DNA of 63,963 nt from Saccharofermentans sp. (GTDB taxonomy: Bacteria > Bacillota > Clostridia > Saccharofermentanales > Saccharofermentanaceae): assembly GCA_024403675.1 (NCBI GenBank), contig JAKSRH010000010.1, forward strand, positions 1 through 63,963, read 5' to 3'. Below are positions 62,998 through 63,963 of the stretch, in pieces. Below the pieces are notes generated by a model that was not told where the DNA came from, searched no databases, and saw nothing but the letters and a program-made list of their open reading frames with translations. The stretch's first letter is position 1. Each line of letters opens with the position of its first letter. Made by a program: the position numbers and the translations under genes.

Positions 62998-63768
62998 TTA
63001 TTTGTTAAAGAGAGCGGAAACGATATTTTCCATATCGTACATACCTGGCTCTTTGTCGACTACATACTTAGCGGCCTTGATAGCACCACGACCAAATACA
63101 TCTCTTGTATGCGCACTGTGAGATATCTTAACAGTTTCTTCATCAGAGATAAAGTAAACATCGTGATCACCTACGATATTTCCTCCTCTAATAGCGCTCA
63201 TACCAATCTCTGTTGGCTTACGTTTCTCAGACTTGGAATGTCTATCAAACACAAGCTCCATATCATTGTCGATAGAACCTCTGATAACGTCACTAATTGT
63301 CATTGCTGTACCAGATGGTGCATCAAGCTTACGATTGTGATGTGCTTCTACAATCTCGATATCATATCCTGGATACAATGCCTTTGTTGCCTGTCTAACA
63401 AGCTCAAAAAGAACATTCATACCAACACTCATGTTTGCAGACTTAAATACAGGGATAACCTTAGATGCCTCATTAATCTTCTCGATTGTCTCAGCAGGGA
63501 TAGCTGTTGTACAAACTACAATTGGCTTCTTCTTTGCAAGAGCTAACTCGAGGATTGCAGGAACTGCACTAAAATGCGAGAAATCAATAATTACGTCAAA
63601 GTCTACATCACAGTCCATAGGATTGGTGAAGATTGGGAAATCAATACCATCTGCTGTAGATACAACGTCACCACCTGCAACAATCTCGCAGTCATCGTAT
63701 TCCTTAACCATATTGCCGATTACACGACCCATACGACCGCAGCAACCGTTCATAAAAATCTTAATCAT
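62998..63768 (-). CDS. dapB: 4-hydroxy-tetrahydrodipicolinate reductase
   Basis: Second dedicated step to diaminopimelate and lysine, using NAD(P)H. The 256-residue protein starts MIKIFMNGCCGRMGRVIGNM (nucleotide-binding), and carries EAHHNRKLDAPSGTAMTIS with the substrate and catalytic His/Lys. It lies 28 bases after dapA. Confidence 0.97.
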   Translation of the reverse strand: MIKIFMNGCCGRMGRVIGNMVKEYDDCEIVAGGDVVSTADGIDFPIFTNPMDCDVDFDVIIDFSHFSAVPAILELALAKKKPIVVCTTAIPAETIEKINEASKVIPVFKSANMSVGMNVLFELVRQATKALYPGYDIEIVEAHHNRKLDAPSGTAMTISDVIRGSIDNDMELVFDRHSKSEKRKPTEIGMSAIRGGNIVGDHDVYFISDEETVKISHSAHTRDVFGRGAIKAAKYVVDKEPGMYDMENIVSALFNK

Positions 63769-63796
63769 AAACTTATACCAAAATCACTTTCGAAAA

Positions 63797-63963
63797 TTAA
63801 GCAAAGAAGTTCTTTACTGCGGATACATCATACTTAGCAAGTGCAGCCTCGAGAGCCTCATGACCCTTAGGAGACATATCGCAAAGTGGAAGTCTGCAGT
63901 GACCAACATCTGCACCAAGAATATTCATTGCTTCCTTAACTGGGATTGGGTTAACCTCAGAGA
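63797..63963 (-). CDS. dapA: 4-hydroxy-tetrahydrodipicolinate synthase, C-terminal end
   Basis: The last 55 codons of dapA are visible. SEVNPIPVKEAMNILG is the conserved NP-x-P-V-K block of DapA, followed by VGHCRLPLCDMSPKGHEALE and a normal C-terminus. The rest is outside the window. DapA condenses pyruvate and aspartate semialdehyde; dapA-dapB adjacency supports the call. Confidence 0.93.
   Translation of the reverse strand, partial: SEVNPIPVKEAMNILGADVGHCRLPLCDMSPKGHEALEAALAKYDVSAVKNFFA

Overview
This window looks like chromosome of a strictly anaerobic, low-G+C Gram-positive bacterium of the class Clostridia, most likely a gut or rumen Lachnospiraceae. The evidence is a three-subunit HydABC-type [FeFe] hydrogenase, an NfnAB transhydrogenase, indolepyruvate:ferredoxin oxidoreductase, a 2[4Fe-4S] ferredoxin, a FolB-FolK fusion, DUF4214 and dockerin secreted proteins, strong Shine-Dalgarno sites and consensus sigma-A promoters. 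Almost every gene is on the minus strand; the exceptions are an aminotransferase (4034-5224) and tRNA-Leu (46029-46111). The assignment rests on gene content only.

Layout. 1-3.95 kb: iorA (cut by the window edge), a VanZ-like protein and the infC-rpmI-rplT operon with its attenuator leader. 4-7.4 kb: an aminotransferase, an ankyrin lipoprotein, a MerR/TipAS-type and an XRE-type regulator. 7.5-11.8 kb: three palindromic elements and an ABC exporter with two paralogous permeases around one ATPase. 11.8-16.5 kb: nfnA-nfnB, a second ABC exporter and a ferredoxin. 16.5-21.9 kb: ricT-holB-tmk, an Asn/Arg-rich disordered protein and the folate genes. 21.9-29.2 kb: AraC and DeoR regulators, an esterase-like protein that has lost its catalytic residues, a CHAP-dockerin secreted protein and an AspT-like carrier. 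29.3-33.5 kb: hydA-hydB-hydC. 33.5-41.5 kb: GH5 glycosidase, tRNA-Gln, ABC-F protein, a GT87-like membrane protein fused to a secreted module, lepA and signal peptidase. 41.5-52.5 kb: a DUF4214/transglutaminase-like protein, EAL and HD-GYP proteins, tRNA-Leu, a PIN-like protein with a Lys/Thr tail, an SDR, rnr, secG and a flavodoxin. 52.6-56.4 kb: slipin, a structured RNA and two WYL proteins. 56.4-64 kb: mntP, purM, rnpB, nif3-like, GNAT, trmK, dnaG, yajC, dapB and dapA (cut by the edge).

The redox genes fit one fermentative electron network: Ior and other ferredoxin-reducing reactions feed HydABC and NfnAB, which exchange electrons between ferredoxin, NAD(H), NADP(H) and H2. Two c-di-GMP phosphodiesterase-type proteins (EAL, HD-GYP) and several surface proteins suggest regulated surface behaviour.

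The most unusual locus is 52596-56336. Two overlapping WYL genes are followed by about 410 non-coding bases and then a slipin gene. On the minus strand the non-coding segment folds by eye into a circularly permuted tRNA-like domain: T-arm with a perfect T-loop, a closed 7-bp acceptor-like stem, a D-arm and a closing helix where the anticodon arm would be. This resembles the tRNA-mimic domain of bacterial Y RNAs, but no Ro60/TROVE, RtcB or archease gene is in the window. I propose it as a candidate undescribed RNA-centred stress or repair module.
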